Shown piece by piece: positions 62,616-64,000 of a stretch of 64,000 nucleotides of DNA. A program made the position numbers and the translations under genes. Position 1 is the first letter of the stretch, and every line of letters starts with the position of its first letter. The stretch spans positions 310,001 to 374,000 of the forward strand of contig CAVRVD010000017.1 of the NCBI GenBank assembly GCA_963724535.1, read 5' to 3'. This DNA is from JADJPO01 sp963724535. GTDB lineage: Bacteria > Actinomycetota > Actinomycetes > Actinomycetales > Kineosporiaceae. Under the pieces are notes generated by a model. The model ran no database searches. It was not told the origin of the DNA and was given only the letters and a program-made list of their open reading frames with translations.

Positions 62616-64000
62616 TCAGCGACGGCGCAGCACGGCCCGCAGCCGCTCCAGCCGGGTCCGGACGTCGCGCTCGGCACCCCGCTCGGTCGGCCGGTAGTAG
62701 TCCTTGCCGTCGACGCCGGCTGGTGCGTACTGCTGACCGACCACCCCGCGGGGGTCGTCGTGGGCGTAGCGATACCCCTGACCGTGTCCGAGGGCGCCCG
62801 CCCCCCGGTAGTGGGCGTCGCGCAGGTGCGCCGGGACGGGTCCACCGAGGCCGGCGCGGACGTCGTCGCTCGCCTCGGCGATCGCGACCGTGACCGCGTT
62901 CGACTTGGGCGCCGTGGCCACGTGGACGACGGCCTGGGCCAGGATCAGCCGGGCCTCGGGCATCCCGACCAGGGCCACCGCCTGGGCGGCGCTGACCGCG
63001 GTGACCAGCGCGGTGGGGTCGGCCATGCCGACCTCCTCACTGGCCGCGATCATGATCCGGCGGGCCACGAACCGGGCGTCCTCCCCCGCCTCCAACATCC
63101 GGGCCAGGTAGTGCAGCGCGGCGTCCACGTCGCTGCCGCGAAGCGACTTGATGAATGCGCTGGCGACGTCGTAGTGCTCATCGCCCGCCCGGTCGTAGCG
63201 CACGGCGGCCCGGTCCACGGCCTGCTCGACGAGGTCCAGGGTGATCCGGGCCGCGCCCTCGGCGGAAGCGTCGCGATGCCCGGCGTCCAGGGCGGCGCCG
63301 GCGGCGGCCTCCAGCGCGGTCAGCGCGCGGCGGGCGTCCCCGCCGGCCAGCCGGACCAGGTGGTCGCGGGCGGCGTCGTCCACCATCACCGCGCCGGCCA
63401 GCCCGCGCTCGTCGACCAGGGCCCGGTCGATCACCGCACCGACGTCGGCGTCGGTGAGCGGGTGCAGGGTGAGCAGCAGTGAGCGGGACAGCAGCGGGGA
63501 GACCACGCTGAACGAGGGGTTCTCGGTGGTGGCCGCAACGAGCACCACCCACCGGTTCTCCACCCCGGGCAGCAGGGCGTCCTGCTGGGCCTTGCTGAAC
63601 CGGTGGATCTCGTCGAGGAACAGCACGGTCTGGCGGTCCTGGCGCTCGGCCAGGGTCCGGGCCTCCTGCATCACCGTGCGCACGTCCTTGACCCCGGCGG
63701 TGACCGCGGACAGCTCGATGAAGCGACGACCGGTCGCCTGGGAGACCACGTGCGCCAGCGTCGTCTTGCCGGTACCGGGCGGGCCCCACAGGATCACCGA
63801 GGCGGGACCGGCCCGCCAGCGACCGTCCGCATCGCCACCGGCGGCGCCCGGGTCGACGTCGGGACGGCGCAGCAGGGTGCGCAGCGCCGAGCCGTCGGCG
63901 AACAGGTGGGCCTGGCCGACCAGCTCAGCGACCGACCGCGGCCTCATCCGAACAGCGAGCGGGGCACGGCCCGCAGTGTCGAGGCGCGCCGTGAGGTCGC
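62616..64000 (-). CDS. rarA: Replication-associated recombination protein A (start outside window)
   Basis: The frame runs off the right edge: upstream of the first in-window Met it still reads RLDTAGRAPLAVRMRPRSVAELVGQ, the conserved RarA/MgsA N-terminus, so only the extreme N-terminus is missing. Walker A GPPGTGKTTLAHVV, Walker B LFLDEIHRFSKAQQDALL, sensor ATTENPSFSVVSPLLSR, and the C-terminal MgsA part SNAVTVAIAEASDDV. An AAA+ ATPase acting at stalled replication forks. Confidence 0.95.
   Translation of the reverse strand, partial: DLTARLDTAGRAPLAVRMRPRSVAELVGQAHLFADGSALRTLLRRPDVDPGAAGGDADGRWRAGPASVILWGPPGTGKTTLAHVVSQATGRRFIELSAVTAGVKDVRTVMQEARTLAERQDRQTVLFLDEIHRFSKAQQDALLPGVENRWVVLVAATTENPSFSVVSPLLSRSLLLTLHPLTDADVGAVIDRALVDERGLAGAVMVDDAARDHLVRLAGGDARRALTALEAAAGAALDAGHRDASAEGAARITLDLVEQAVDRAAVRYDRAGDEHYDVASAFIKSLRGSDVDAALHYLARMLEAGEDARFVARRIMIAASEEVGMADPTALVTAVSAAQAVALVGMPEARLILAQAVVHVATAPKSNAVTVAIAEASDDVRAGLGGPVPAHLRDAHYRGAGALGHGQGYRYAHDDPRGVVGQQYAPAGVDGKDYYRPTERGAERDVRTRLERLRAVLRRR

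Overview
The window is a very GC-rich stretch of chromosome from a member of the Actinomycetota. Lineage markers are mIHF (not IHF/HU), BldD with its cyclic-di-GMP motif, a PriA without Walker motifs, a mycobacterial-type PyrF, RibM in the riboflavin operon, and the order ruvX-mltG-aroE ... aroC-aroK-aroB ... efp-nusB-bldD-pyrR-pyrB-pyrC-carA-carB-pyrK-pyrD-pyrF-mihF-gmk-rpoZ-coaBC-metK-priA ... def-fmt-rsmB ... rpe-rib. The species cannot be named from the sequence; a free-living, type IV piliated actinobacterium is the best reading. Nearly everything is on the minus strand and tightly packed, with many 4-base ATGA/GTGA overlaps. Plus-strand exceptions are a Nudix-type regulator, an alcohol dehydrogenase, a cupin, bldD and a permease fragment.

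Layout, left to right. 1-4848: riboflavin operon ribD-ribE-ribM-ribBA-ribH running into hisE, headed by an FMN riboswitch. 4849-9849: rpe, an unrecognised gene, rsmB, fmt, def. 10017-14556: de novo NAD genes nadABC with a divergent NrtR-like regulator, a block placed between def and priA. 14587-20718: priA, metK, coaBC, rpoZ, gmk, mihF. 20719-25436: accessory island with a zinc alcohol dehydrogenase, a GNAT acetyltransferase, a TetR regulator divergent from a cupin gene, and a YceH-methyltransferase fusion. 25437-36074: a complete pyrimidine operon (pyrR, pyrB, pyrC, carA, carB, pyrK, pyrD, pyrF) preceded by a hairpin carrying the PyrR recognition loop. 36355-37956: bldD, nusB, efp. 38078-39214: a permease fragment lacking both ends, lying where aroQ and pepP sit in relatives. 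39215-42098: aroB, aroK, aroC. 42183-56430: a full type IV pilus locus (pilB, pilT, pilC, two pilins, pilV/W/X-like minor pilins, pilD, pilM, pilN, pilO and a PilP-position protein). 56499-64000: aroE, mltG, ruvX, alaS, two small membrane proteins and rarA, which runs off the right edge.

Regulation visible in the DNA: FMN riboswitch over ribD; PyrR loop whose flanking sequence can pair with the pyrR ribosome binding site; a near-consensus BldD box just upstream of bldD; an AT-rich inverted repeat between the tetR and cupin genes; and a 12-bp-stem hairpin after the major pilin gene that probably lets pilin be made in excess over the minor pilins. The least explained items are the AroK P-loop without its lysine, the permease scar at efp/aroB, the monoderm pilus locus with a Cna-B-like minor pilin, and the 381-residue unknown protein at 5575-6720.
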